A stretch of DNA of 38,428 bases. It comes from Candidatus Blautia equi (GTDB taxonomy: Bacteria; Bacillota; Clostridia; Lachnospirales; Lachnospiraceae). The stretch lies in the NCBI GenBank assembly GCA_018064695.1, contig JAGHUU010000118.1, positions 1 through 38,428 of the forward strand. The letters are read 5' to 3'. The stretch's first letter is position 1. Each line of letters starts with the position of its first letter. Both the position numbers and the translations under genes were made by a program. The notes under the pieces are model-generated. The model ran no database searches. It saw only the letters and a program-made list of their open reading frames with translations, and was not told the origin of the DNA. Below, in pieces: positions 6,865 to 14,742 of the stretch.

Positions 6865-7614
6865 ATGAATCAGGAATTACTGGAAATCAGACATCTGCAT
6901 AAATCCTACGGGGAGCACACGATCATTAAGGATTTGAATCTGACGGTTCATAAAGGGGAAGTTATTGTGGTGATCGGCCCATCCGGATGCGGAAAGAGTA
7001 CCCTCCTTCGCTGCATCAATGCCCTGGAACCCATTCAGGACGGCCAGATCTGCATAGGCGGAGAGTCTATTCATAAAGATGATAAAAATATTTCTGAAAA
7101 ACGACAGAAGATAGGTATGGTTTTCCAGAGCTATGAGCTCTTTCCTCATAAGACCATCCTGGATAATATCACTCTGGCACCTGTGAAGGTTCAGAAACGC
7201 AAACGTGCGGAGGCGGAAAAAGAAGCCATTGAGCTGCTGGGAAAGGTAGGTCTCTCCGGAAGAAAAGACGACTATCCAAGACAGCTCTCCGGCGGCCAGA
7301 AGCAGAGAGTTGCTATCGTAAGAGCCCTGTGCATGCACCCGGAGATCCTTCTGCTGGATGAGATCACGGCCGCACTCGACCCGGAGATGGTGCGAGAAGT
7401 TCTGGAGGTGGTGCTTGACCTTGCAAAAAATGGAAGCACCATGATCATTGTCACCCACGAGATGGCCTTCGCCAAAGCAATCGCCGACAGGGTGATCTTC
7501 CTGGACCAGGGCGAGATCGTGGAGGAGAGCACCAATCCAAAACGCTTCTTCGAAAACCCGGAAACCGACAGAGCTAAGAAGTTTCTGGATAACTTTCAGT
7601 ATGAGAAGAATTAA
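6865..7614 (+). CDS. Polar amino acid (cystine-type) ABC ATPase
   Basis: This 249-residue ATPase of the GlnQ/HisP/TcyN type energises the two preceding permeases. Visible motifs are Walker A GPSGCGKST, the Q-loop VFQSYELFPH, signature LSGGQKQR, Walker B ILLLDEITAALDP and H-loop VTHEM. The ATG at 6865 lies two bases after the stop of the previous gene and is served by AAGGTGG; a GTG 12 bases upstream is less likely. It is the last gene of the operon, followed by a strong terminator. It lacks the NIL domain of metN, so the two importers have separate ATPases. Confidence 0.9.
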   Translation: MNQELLEIRHLHKSYGEHTIIKDLNLTVHKGEVIVVIGPSGCGKSTLLRCINALEPIQDGQICIGGESIHKDDKNISEKRQKIGMVFQSYELFPHKTILDNITLAPVKVQKRKRAEAEKEAIELLGKVGLSGRKDDYPRQLSGGQKQRVAIVRALCMHPEILLLDEITAALDPEMVREVLEVVLDLAKNGSTMIIVTHEMAFAKAIADRVIFLDQGEIVEESTNPKRFFENPETDRAKKFLDNFQYEKN

Positions 7615-7628
7615 CAGAGATATATTTA

Positions 7629-7668
7629 GAGGGCTATTCGATTTCTCTTTCGAATAGCCCTCGTTTTT
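7629..7668 (+). terminator. Terminator of sulfur operon
   Basis: GAGGGCTATTCGA (7629-7641) pairs with 7650-7662 over 13 bases, with an eight-base loop, and GTTTTTT follows. The arms are nearly the same as those of the terminator at 310-350. Confidence 0.9.
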
Positions 7669-7720
7669 TCACTTCTTTTCACTTCAGAACAGATATGGTT
7701 ATGCCTATGGTCAATAAGCG

Positions 7721-8302
7721 TTATACTACTTCAAATATCAGAATCCTCTCCCTCGGATTATCTCCCTCAAAGAGGTCCCGGCAATCGATCTCGTCGGAGA
7801 ACATGAGCTCGTCGCGGGACATAAGGTATGCCACGTATTCATCCGACGGATAATAGAAAAACAGCAGCATTTCTCTTGGTTCCTCGTAATAAGAATCCAG
7901 GATACGGGCCAGTGCTTTTTCCAATATCTCCACGGAGAAAGGGTTAAAGAAAAAGCAGCGGTCCACCTCTGTTGGGACCGGGTAGGTCTCCGCATTGGTC
8001 TGGTAGAATTCCGTTTTTCTTCCGGATACCGCCATCTGCTGATTTTCCATGACGGCGGCAAAGATCCTGTCGTTATATTCAATTCCGATGGACCTGCATC
8101 TGGTCTGATAGGACATATAGAAATCCACGCGTCCCTTTCCGCAGCCATAATCCAGAAGCACGTTGCTTTTCCCAATCAGTTCACTGTTCGCCAGACGTTC
8201 CAGCACATTGTAAGGCGTTGGCTCATAGGGATACCGATACTGGTCCGATCCGGAGTCGTCCCTTCCCGATGTGCGAATCTTTAATAGTCTGTCCCACTGC
8301 AT
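7721..8302 (-). CDS. Class I SAM-dependent methyltransferase
   Basis: This 193-residue protein has a Rossmann methyltransferase motif I VLLDYGCGKGR (48-58) that binds S-adenosylmethionine, an acidic GIEYND segment after strand 2, and FFFNPF (117-122) in the place of motif IV. The start at 8302 (MQWDRLLK) is chosen because TTGGAGAA precedes it; longer readings would overlap the upstream exporter gene. It lies 22 bases after the ABC exporter gene and may be co-transcribed. The substrate is unknown: the FNPF motif recalls N-methyltransferases of the small-domain type, but this is weak. Confidence 0.8.
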   Translation of the reverse strand: MQWDRLLKIRTSGRDDSGSDQYRYPYEPTPYNVLERLANSELIGKSNVLLDYGCGKGRVDFYMSYQTRCRSIGIEYNDRIFAAVMENQQMAVSGRKTEFYQTNAETYPVPTEVDRCFFFNPFSVEILEKALARILDSYYEEPREMLLFFYYPSDEYVAYLMSRDELMFSDEIDCRDLFEGDNPRERILIFEVV

Positions 8303-8324
8303 AATATATTCTCCAATCTGCCTA

Positions 8325-10130
8325 TCAGCCTGTCTGCGTCCGATACAGACCGGCGTATTGTCCGTTCTTTGCCATGAGTTCTTCATGGGTTCCCATCTCT
8401 TTGATCTTACCGCGGTCCAGAAGAATGATAAGATTTGAATCCCGGATGGTAGAGAGACGATGTGCGATGATGAAGGAGGTTCGGCCCTCTGTCATGGCCA
8501 GCATCGCTCTTCGGATCTTCTGCTCCGTTACGGTATCCACGGAGCTGGTGGCTTCATCCAGAATGAGGATAGGCGCATCCGCCAGCATTGCTCTTGCAAT
8601 GGTAATGAGCTGGCGCTCGCCCTGGCTCAGCACGTTGCCGCCACCGCCCAGGACTGTATCGTAGCCTTTTGGAAGGCGGCAGATCATCTCATGGGCACCG
8701 GCTGCCTTTGCGGCATCCTCCACCATTTCTCTGGTGGCTTCCGGGTGGCCGTAGCAGATATTGTCGTGAACGCTCATATGAAACAGCGCAGTATCCTGCA
8801 GTACGATGCCAAAGGCATCTCTTAAATCTCTTCTTCTGTAATCCCTGATATCTTTGCCATCCAGAAGAACCTGTCCATCCGCCACATCGTAAAATCTCGG
8901 CAGAAGATTGATGATGGTTGTTTTTCCCGCACCGGTCTCGCCTACAATAGCCACCTTGGTGCCGGCCTTCACCTCCAGGTTCAGTCCATCCAGGATCAGC
9001 CGCTCCGGGGTATAGCCGAAGGACACATTTTTAAACGTGAGATTTCCTTCGAATTTGTCACATGGAACCGCATCCTCAGAATCCGCAGGCTCGCTCTCCT
9101 CATCAAAGATGACAAAGATTCGCTCCGCACCTGCCACGGCAGTCTGGAAAGTATTGTAAATGTTGGCGATATCTGAAAATGGTCTGGAAAGCTGTCTGCT
9201 GTAGAGCACAAAGCTGGATACCATGCTGAGAGGAATCAGCCCCTTTGCCGCCATAATTCCGCTGACCGCTGCTACAGAGAGAAAGCTGAGGTTGTTGATG
9301 ACATTCATAAGCGGCATCAGAAATCCGGACCAGATAAGAGCCATGGTCCCCACTCTTCTGAGCTCCTCATTCTCCCGCTCGAACCGCTGATACATGGCTT
9401 CCTCTCTTCCGTAGGCTTTCACCATGGAGAGACCGGAGATGCCCTCCTCAATTTCGCCGTTCATGCGGCCTAAGAATTCCTGCTGTCGGCGGAACATCTT
9501 TCTGGTCTGTCCCGTGATGGCTTTTGTGAGCAGAAACACCAGAACTACCGATACCAGTGAGATCAGCGTCAGCACAACATTCAGGGATAGCATGATGGAC
9601 AAAACACCCACGATGGTAAATCCCAGCATCAGAAGCTGTGACAGGGAATCGGAGATTGTGGTGCTGATATTATCTACGTCGTTGGTCAAACGGCTCATGA
9701 GGTCGCCGTGGGTATTCTGATCAAAATAGGCGAGGGGCAGCTTTTTCATCTTCTCAAAGAGGACTTTTCTGATATGGGCAACCACCCTCTGTCCAAGTCC
9801 TGCCATCAGGTACTGCTGCATAAATCTGGAAAACCAGTCGCAGAGATATACGCCTGCTAATAACGCAAGAAAATAATAAGCTTTGTTTCCGGTATCGATC
9901 TGATCGATAGCTTTTCCTATAAAAAACGGAGATAAAATGGCGGAAACCGATGCCAGGCCGGAGAACATGAGGATCCAGCCCAGGCCTCTTTCACTGTCGC
10001 CTGTCAGTTCCCAGAGTCTTCGGAGGGTGCCCTTCATGTTTTTCGGTTTTACCGCAGCCTGCAGTCTTCCTGCCGCGCCTGCGCCAAAGCCCGGTCGTCC
10101 CATCTGGGGCGGCTGCTGTTTTTCAGCCAT
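8325..10130 (-). CDS. Heterodimeric ABC exporter, catalytic half
   Basis: This 601-residue exporter half has six membrane helices fused to an ATPase. Motifs are GETGAGKTT (Walker A), signature LSQGERQ, LILDEATSSVD with the catalytic Glu, and IIAHRLSTI with the switch His. The family (BmrCD, LmrCD, EfrCD, TM287/288) exports drugs or lipids. The 40-residue head is rich in Gln, Pro and Gly before the helices. The ATG at 10130 overlaps the stop of the preceding exporter gene (ATGGCTGA) and follows GGAGG, so synthesis of the two halves is likely coupled. The signature is the altered LSQGE type, which normally pairs with the degenerate site of the partner. Confidence 0.92.
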   Translation of the reverse strand: MAEKQQPPQMGRPGFGAGAAGRLQAAVKPKNMKGTLRRLWELTGDSERGLGWILMFSGLASVSAILSPFFIGKAIDQIDTGNKAYYFLALLAGVYLCDWFSRFMQQYLMAGLGQRVVAHIRKVLFEKMKKLPLAYFDQNTHGDLMSRLTNDVDNISTTISDSLSQLLMLGFTIVGVLSIMLSLNVVLTLISLVSVVLVFLLTKAITGQTRKMFRRQQEFLGRMNGEIEEGISGLSMVKAYGREEAMYQRFERENEELRRVGTMALIWSGFLMPLMNVINNLSFLSVAAVSGIMAAKGLIPLSMVSSFVLYSRQLSRPFSDIANIYNTFQTAVAGAERIFVIFDEESEPADSEDAVPCDKFEGNLTFKNVSFGYTPERLILDGLNLEVKAGTKVAIVGETGAGKTTIINLLPRFYDVADGQVLLDGKDIRDYRRRDLRDAFGIVLQDTALFHMSVHDNICYGHPEATREMVEDAAKAAGAHEMICRLPKGYDTVLGGGGNVLSQGERQLITIARAMLADAPILILDEATSSVDTVTEQKIRRAMLAMTEGRTSFIIAHRLSTIRDSNLIILLDRGKIKEMGTHEELMAKNGQYAGLYRTQTG

Positions 10131-11838
10131 TGTCCTCACCTCCGATCTGAGATCTAAAGATATCCTGATAAAGACGGCAGTTTTCCATCAGCTCCTCGTG
10201 GCTTCCGTAGCCCACTGCCCGTCCGTTTTCCATACATAAAATGTGGTCTGCTCTTCGAACCGTGGAGATCCTCTGGCTGATAAGCAGCACAGTCATATCT
10301 TTTGAATGCTCCCGGAGACCTTTTAAAACCTTTGCCTCTGTGTAGGCATCCAGCGCACTGGTGCAGTCATCCAGGATCAGGATCTTTGGATGGCGGAGCA
10401 GTGCCCGGGCCAGAGAAAGTCGCTGCTTCTGACCGCCGGATAGGTTCACACCGCCCTGCCCAAGCAGAGTGTCATAGCCTTTTTCCTGGCGCTGGATGAA
10501 TTCCTCCGCACAGGCAGCCTCTGCGGCGCGTTTTACTTCCTCTTCGGAGGCATCTTCCTTGCCCCAGCGAAGGTTGTAGCCTATGGTTCCGGAGAAGAGA
10601 AGCGCTTTTTGAGGCACCACTGCAATGGCTTCCCTTAAGGCGTGCTCCTCCATAAGATTCACGTTCACACCGTCAATGAGCAGTTCTCCCGCACTGACAT
10701 CATAGAAGCGCGGCACCAGATTGATGAGGGTGGTCTTTCCGGAACCGGTAGCACCAATAATGCCTATGGTCTCCCCTGCGTGGATCTCCAGATTCATGTC
10801 CATGACGGAAGGGCGGCCGGCACCTGCATAGGTAAAGCTCACATCTTTAAAACAGATATCTCCCACAATTTCCTTCACCAGGGGATCTGCGGCACTTTTC
10901 TGCGCAGGCTCCTCCTCAAGTACTTCCTGAATACGGTCTGCGGAAGCTGTGGCGCGCACGGCCATATTTAAAATGTTGGACACCATGCCAAGGGCAAAAA
11001 GCACCTGGGTCATGTAGTTGACGGACGCCATAACTTTACCGATGGGGATGGTTCCTTTGTATCCTGAAAGGAGAAGAAGGAACACGATACCCAGGTTCAC
11101 CGTAAGGTTGATAAGTGGACCGAAGACAGCCATCACTCTGGTTGCAGACATGCCTGCCGCTGCCAGATCATCCGCTGCGCTGTCAAATTTTTCCTGCTCC
11201 TGGTCCTCACCGCCAAAGGCTTTCACCACGCGGATGGAGCTTAGGAACTCCCGGCTCACATCGTTGATCCGGTCCAGTTTTTTCTGCAATCTCTGGAATC
11301 TTGGGTACCCCAGCTTCATATTTCCTGCGATCAGGCAGGCCGCAATGGCCAGGATCACCACCATGACCGGAATCAGCTGTGGTGTCTGGATGATGATCAT
11401 CAGGATGGCGCCCACACAGGTGATCGGGGCTTTGACCATGATGCGCATGCATCCGTTGATAAAGTTCTGCATCTGTGTCACATCGTTTGTGATGCGGGTA
11501 ATGAGAGATGCCGGCTGCAGGCGGTCGATATTTTCAAAAGACAGGGTCTGAATCTTTCTGTATAAGTCGCTTCGAATCTCCATGCCTATGAGCTGGGAGG
11601 TTTTGCTGGCATAGATATTACGCATTACTGCGCCAATGGCTCCAAGAAATGCTATGCCAAGCATCCAGACGCCGTATTTCAGAATCAGCTGTACATCCTC
11701 CTGCTTTACGCCCCGGTCAACGATCCAGGACATCATCATGGGCTGCAGCAGATCCGCGCCGGATTCCACGGACAGGAAGAAGATGGCTGTGAGAAACATC
11801 CACAGATGACTTCTCACCCTCTGTATCATTAATTTCAT
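10123..11838 (-). CDS. Heterodimeric ABC exporter, degenerate half
   Basis: This 571-residue partner of the next gene has the same fold: six membrane helices, Walker A GATGSGKTT and signature LSGGQKQR. Its catalytic residues are changed: Walker B reads LILDDCTSALD, with Asp for the catalytic Glu, and the switch region reads LLISQRIST, with Gln for the His. This double change is characteristic of the degenerate site in heterodimeric exporters such as TM287/288 and BmrCD. The other half carries the intact Glu and His. The gene is first of the pair and overlaps the second by eight bases. The substrate is unknown. Confidence 0.92.
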   Translation of the reverse strand: MKLMIQRVRSHLWMFLTAIFFLSVESGADLLQPMMMSWIVDRGVKQEDVQLILKYGVWMLGIAFLGAIGAVMRNIYASKTSQLIGMEIRSDLYRKIQTLSFENIDRLQPASLITRITNDVTQMQNFINGCMRIMVKAPITCVGAILMIIIQTPQLIPVMVVILAIAACLIAGNMKLGYPRFQRLQKKLDRINDVSREFLSSIRVVKAFGGEDQEQEKFDSAADDLAAAGMSATRVMAVFGPLINLTVNLGIVFLLLLSGYKGTIPIGKVMASVNYMTQVLFALGMVSNILNMAVRATASADRIQEVLEEEPAQKSAADPLVKEIVGDICFKDVSFTYAGAGRPSVMDMNLEIHAGETIGIIGATGSGKTTLINLVPRFYDVSAGELLIDGVNVNLMEEHALREAIAVVPQKALLFSGTIGYNLRWGKEDASEEEVKRAAEAACAEEFIQRQEKGYDTLLGQGGVNLSGGQKQRLSLARALLRHPKILILDDCTSALDAYTEAKVLKGLREHSKDMTVLLISQRISTVRRADHILCMENGRAVGYGSHEELMENCRLYQDIFRSQIGGEDNG

Positions 11839-11855
11839 TTTTATAGCCTCATTTC

Positions 11856-11886
11856 AAAAATACCCCCGGCCGAATTTCAGCCGGGG
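11856..11886 (-). terminator. Terminator after aldo/keto reductase
   Basis: On the minus strand CCCCGGC (11886-11880) pairs with GCCGGGG (11870-11864) and is followed by GTATTTTTG. It separates the reductase from the ABC exporter genes. Confidence 0.75.
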
Positions 11887-11923
11887 ATTCCCTTGTCAGA
11901 CAATGCTGTTTTCTATCTGATAA

Positions 11924-12931
11924 TTATTCACCGAAATCGGCAGCTACTTTTTTCAGCATCTCGCGGATTGGCAGATGGTATGGGCATCTGGTCTCGCAGG
12001 CACCGCACTCTACGCAGGCGGAAGCTTTTACAGGCAGGGTGCTGTAGCGGTCTTTTGCCCAGTTTCCAAGGTCGTATCTCTGGAGATAGCCTGCAAACAG
12101 GAATGCGCCAGGAATGTTAATGCCTACGGTACAAGGTGCACAGTAGTTGCATCTGCGGCAGAAGTTTGTTCCAAGTGCGTCACGCACCTTCTGGAAACCT
12201 GATTTCTCCTCCTCGGTGAAAGCGGAGGTGTCGCAGCATGCTGCAATATTCTGCTCGATCTCTTTCTCCTCAGCCATGCCTGGAATTACTACGCTGACTG
12301 CCGGGTTTGCACAGATATAGCGAAGTGCCAGAGTGGCATCCTCAATGGCACCGCCTGCCAGTGGTTTCATGGCTACAAAGCCGATGTTCTTCTCTGCACA
12401 TTTTTTAATGAGTTCCTCGCCCTGGCTCTCCACGATGTTGTATGGGAACATGATGGTCTCCACCCAGTCCAGAGAAAGGGCTTTTTCAAAGACCTCTGTG
12501 GAATGTGCGGTGATACCGATGTGGCCGATCTTTCCGGCTGCTTTCGCTTCCATAAGGGCCTCAAGCGCGCCGCCCTCTGCCAGTACCTGGTTCAGCTGAT
12601 CCATGCTTGGGTTGTGAACCTGATAGAGGTCAATGTAGTTGGTGCGAAGATTGCCAAGACTGATGTCAATGTCCTTAGCCATAGCCTCTTTGGTGCGGGA
12701 CATACTCTTGGTTGCAAGAATAAATTTGTCACGGATGCCCTCCAGCGCATAGCCCAGGTAGGACTCGCTGACGGTATAGCCTCTGGCTGTGTCAATATAG
12801 TTCACGCCCTCTTCCATCAGGCGCTGCATAAGCTTCTTTGTTCCCTCAGCATCGATCTTCTGAATCGGAATTCCACCAAATCCAATTCTGGAGATCTGAA
12901 GTCCGGTCTTTCCAAGCGTAGTATACTGCAT
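11924..12931 (-). CDS. Aldo/keto reductase with C-terminal Fe-S domain
   Basis: This 335-residue protein starts with a TIM-barrel aldo/keto reductase domain (about 1-245): TTLGKTGLQISRIGFGG, NYIDTARGY with the catalytic Asp and Tyr, LATKS with the catalytic Lys and LYQVHNP with the His. It ends with a ferredoxin-like tail carrying CX2CX2CX2C (Cys258, 261, 264, 267) and CX2CX2CX3CP (Cys306, 309, 312, 316). This fusion is common in anaerobes, where the tail may link the NAD(P)H site to another electron carrier. The natural substrate is unknown. The gene is monocistronic, with its own promoter and terminator. Confidence 0.9.
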   Translation of the reverse strand: MQYTTLGKTGLQISRIGFGGIPIQKIDAEGTKKLMQRLMEEGVNYIDTARGYTVSESYLGYALEGIRDKFILATKSMSRTKEAMAKDIDISLGNLRTNYIDLYQVHNPSMDQLNQVLAEGGALEALMEAKAAGKIGHIGITAHSTEVFEKALSLDWVETIMFPYNIVESQGEELIKKCAEKNIGFVAMKPLAGGAIEDATLALRYICANPAVSVVIPGMAEEKEIEQNIAACCDTSAFTEEEKSGFQKVRDALGTNFCRRCNYCAPCTVGINIPGAFLFAGYLQRYDLGNWAKDRYSTLPVKASACVECGACETRCPYHLPIREMLKKVAADFGE

Positions 12932-12998
12932 ATATTTTTCCTCGCGTTTCTTTTACTTTCCGCTCCGCGCACTCTCCACGATGCACATCACTTCCTCC

Positions 12999-13027
12999 AT
13001 GCTATCACGATTTTGGTTGTTTTACAA
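12999..13027 (-). promoter_or_regulatory. Candidate promoter of aldo/keto reductase
   Basis: On the minus strand TTGTAA (13027-13022) and TAGCAT (13004-12999) are 17 bases apart, about 70 bases before the reductase start. Confidence 0.45.
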
Positions 13028-13118
13028 TTTATTCTTTACCTATAATCGAAGCAGGTCAGCGGTGAAAGGAAGCGGACTTAACATCCCTTTGCTATATTTC
13101 CGGCATCCTGGCGGGGTT

Positions 13119-13395
13119 ATGCCATCGGAAAACGCAAAAACGCTTCTAGATGGCAGGGGCTTTGCCATCTGAATTGTTGGTTTCTTACTTGGATGGTACA
13201 TTTTCAGCTAGGTTTACCATCTATAATCAAATCTCATGAATCCAATGGCACGAAATTACCATCCGATAGCGCGTAGGCTTCTTCCAATGGCAAAAATCAG
13301 CAGAAAATTGCCATCCGATTTCCAAAAAGATTTTCAGATGGCAACCCCCCGCTAAACACTACCATCTGACAACGGAGAAGCATGTGTGGATGGCA
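13119..13395. repeat. Array of 12 alternating ATGGCA/TGCCAT motifs
   Basis: Twelve copies of a short motif, consensus RATGGYA, occur in 277 bases, and every copy is inverted relative to the one before. Starts are near 13119, 13148, 13163, 13191, 13215, 13243, 13257, 13285, 13309, 13334, 13360 and 13388, so steps are about 25-29 bases with two shorter steps of about 15. Neighbouring pairs form hairpin arms, for instance AGATGGCA (13148-13155) with TGCCATCT (13163-13170), and TCAGATGGCA (13334-13343) with TACCATCTGA (13360-13369). The sequences between motifs differ. It occupies most of the 584-base gap between the reductase and the kinase operon and contains no supported gene. The function is unknown: a regulator-binding array, a structured RNA and a decayed mobile repeat are all possible. 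Confidence 0.8.
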
Positions 13396-13421
13396 AAGCA
13401 ATCGCACCGCGCTGAACGATA

Positions 13422-13450
13422 ATGACAATTCAGAGACAAAACTGTATAAT
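13422..13450 (+). promoter_or_regulatory. Promoter of kinase-flotillin operon
   Basis: ATGACA (13422-13427) is 17 bases from a perfect TATAAT (13445-13450), 66 bases before the kinase start and directly after the alternating repeat array. A small hairpin TCGCA/TGCGA (13471-13487) lies in the predicted leader. Confidence 0.65.
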
Positions 13451-13515
13451 ACAGATAATACCTGTTTTTTTCGCAAAGAGAATGCGATATCTTTACACTA
13501 CGAGGTGAAGACAAG

Positions 13516-14250
13516 ATGACAACGAGTTTGATCCTGAGTTTGCTGGCGGCGGTGGTGCTTACGCTTTGTATTCTGGTGATTCTGATCCAGTATCTGAGAG
13601 TGAAGCGCAGCTACGAGGCAATACTGACAAGCTATGAAAATCTGGAACAACTGAACAGTACCATGCGGGCCCAGCGGCACGACTATCTGAACCATCTGCA
13701 GGTGGTATACGGGTTGGTGGAGCTGGAAGAGTATGAGGAGCTTAGAAGCTATCTGGAACCTGTCTACAAGGACATGATGAAGACCGGAAAAGCGCTGAAG
13801 ACTTCCATACCTGCCTTAAACGCCCTCATCAGCGCCAAGAGCGCCGAGGCAGAGCGGGCGGACATCGATATGTATATCGAGACGAAATCAGATCTTAAAG
13901 ATCTTGGCATTCCGGACTGGGAGCTGTGCAAGGTTCTTTCCAACATCATCGACAACGGCATCACGGCCCTGGAAGAGAGGGAATCGGATAAGAAAATGTG
14001 GGTGGACATCCACGAGACAGAAGATTCCTACCGGTTTGAGATCGCCAATAACGGACCGATGATCGATGAAAAATGGAAGAAAGAGATTTTCAGGCAGGGT
14101 GTAACAAGTAAAAAAGAACAGGGACATGGAATGGGACTCTTTATTGTAAGCAATGTCTTAAAAGCCCATCTGGGCGAGCTGGAGCTGGAATCCGGTGAGG
14201 CAGAGACCAGATTTCGCATTACATTTCCCAAAAACAGAAAGGAGCTGTAA
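13516..14250 (+). CDS. Spo0B-like sensor histidine kinase, single helix
   Basis: This 244-residue kinase has one N-terminal membrane helix (about 5-26), then a Spo0B-type helical hairpin with the phosphorylatable His55 in QRHDYLNHLQ, and a GHKL ATP-binding domain with N-box NIIDNGITALEE (143-154) and G-box GHGMGL (203-208). Kinases of this family (AgrC, CitA/DcuS relatives) work with LytTR or citrate-type response regulators. It has no extracellular or PAS sensor domain, so any signal must come through the membrane helix or a partner protein. The matching LytTR regulator is the last gene of the operon, with nfeD and floA between them. The stop is directly followed by the nfeD start. Confidence 0.85.
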   Translation: MTTSLILSLLAAVVLTLCILVILIQYLRVKRSYEAILTSYENLEQLNSTMRAQRHDYLNHLQVVYGLVELEEYEELRSYLEPVYKDMMKTGKALKTSIPALNALISAKSAEAERADIDMYIETKSDLKDLGIPDWELCKVLSNIIDNGITALEERESDKKMWVDIHETEDSYRFEIANNGPMIDEKWKKEIFRQGVTSKKEQGHGMGLFIVSNVLKAHLGELELESGEAETRFRITFPKNRKEL

Positions 14251-14724
14251 ATGGAGACAATCACTATTATAGGAATCGTTCTCCTGCTGGCGGGCTTTGT
14301 CCTGGCCGGGTGTGAGATGATCCTTCCGGGCTTCGGTGTTCCGGGAGTTTTATCCCTCATCAGTTTCACAGCAGGAATCTATCTGAGCGCAGCCTCCCTG
14401 GAGCAGGCACTTATGATGATCGTAGTGATCCTGGTGATCCTGGCGGTGATGCTGACCATTGTGATCGTATTTTTCCATTCCTCCAAGGTAAAATCCCCCA
14501 TCAAACTGGAGGAGGAGCTTGGAAAAAAAGAGAGCTTTATCAATTCCGAGGACCTGGCTTACCTGATCGGCAAAAAGGGCATCACCACTTCCGTATTAAG
14601 ACCAACCGGCAAGTGCGAGATCGACGGTGTTCTTCTGGAGGTCAGAAGCGAGCAGGGATTCATTGAGATCGGAAAAGAAGTTACGGTAATTAAAATTCAG
14701 GGAAATACTATTTTGGTAAGATAA
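14251..14724 (+). CDS. NfeD-like membrane protein
   Basis: This 157-residue protein has two or three membrane helices in the first 75 residues, with the NfeD-type start GFVLAGCEMILPGFGVPGVL, and a soluble C-terminal OB-fold domain (about 100-157: LIGKKGITTSVLRPTGKCEIDG). NfeD proteins are usually encoded beside flotillins and are thought to help organise membrane microdomains. The ATG follows the kinase stop without a gap and GGAGCTG precedes it, so the genes are probably translated together. It is the short form without the ClpP-like protease domain. Confidence 0.88.
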   Translation: METITIIGIVLLLAGFVLAGCEMILPGFGVPGVLSLISFTAGIYLSAASLEQALMMIVVILVILAVMLTIVIVFFHSSKVKSPIKLEEELGKKESFINSEDLAYLIGKKGITTSVLRPTGKCEIDGVLLEVRSEQGFIEIGKEVTVIKIQGNTILVR

Positions 14725-14742
14725 TAACAGGAGGTTTTGATT

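Noticed and set aside
12981-13172. 63-codon open frame in the gap before the repeat array
   Set aside because: It has no ribosome site, crosses the reductase promoter and the first repeat motifs, and shows no protein-like pattern.
13119-13395. CRISPR array
   Set aside because: The repeated unit is only about 7-10 bases, alternates in orientation and has spacing of 15-29 bases. No cas gene is near.
13119-13395. LytTR regulator binding sites
   Set aside because: LytTR proteins bind direct repeats of about nine bases two helix turns apart. Here copies are inverted and the sequence does not resemble the known LytTR consensus.
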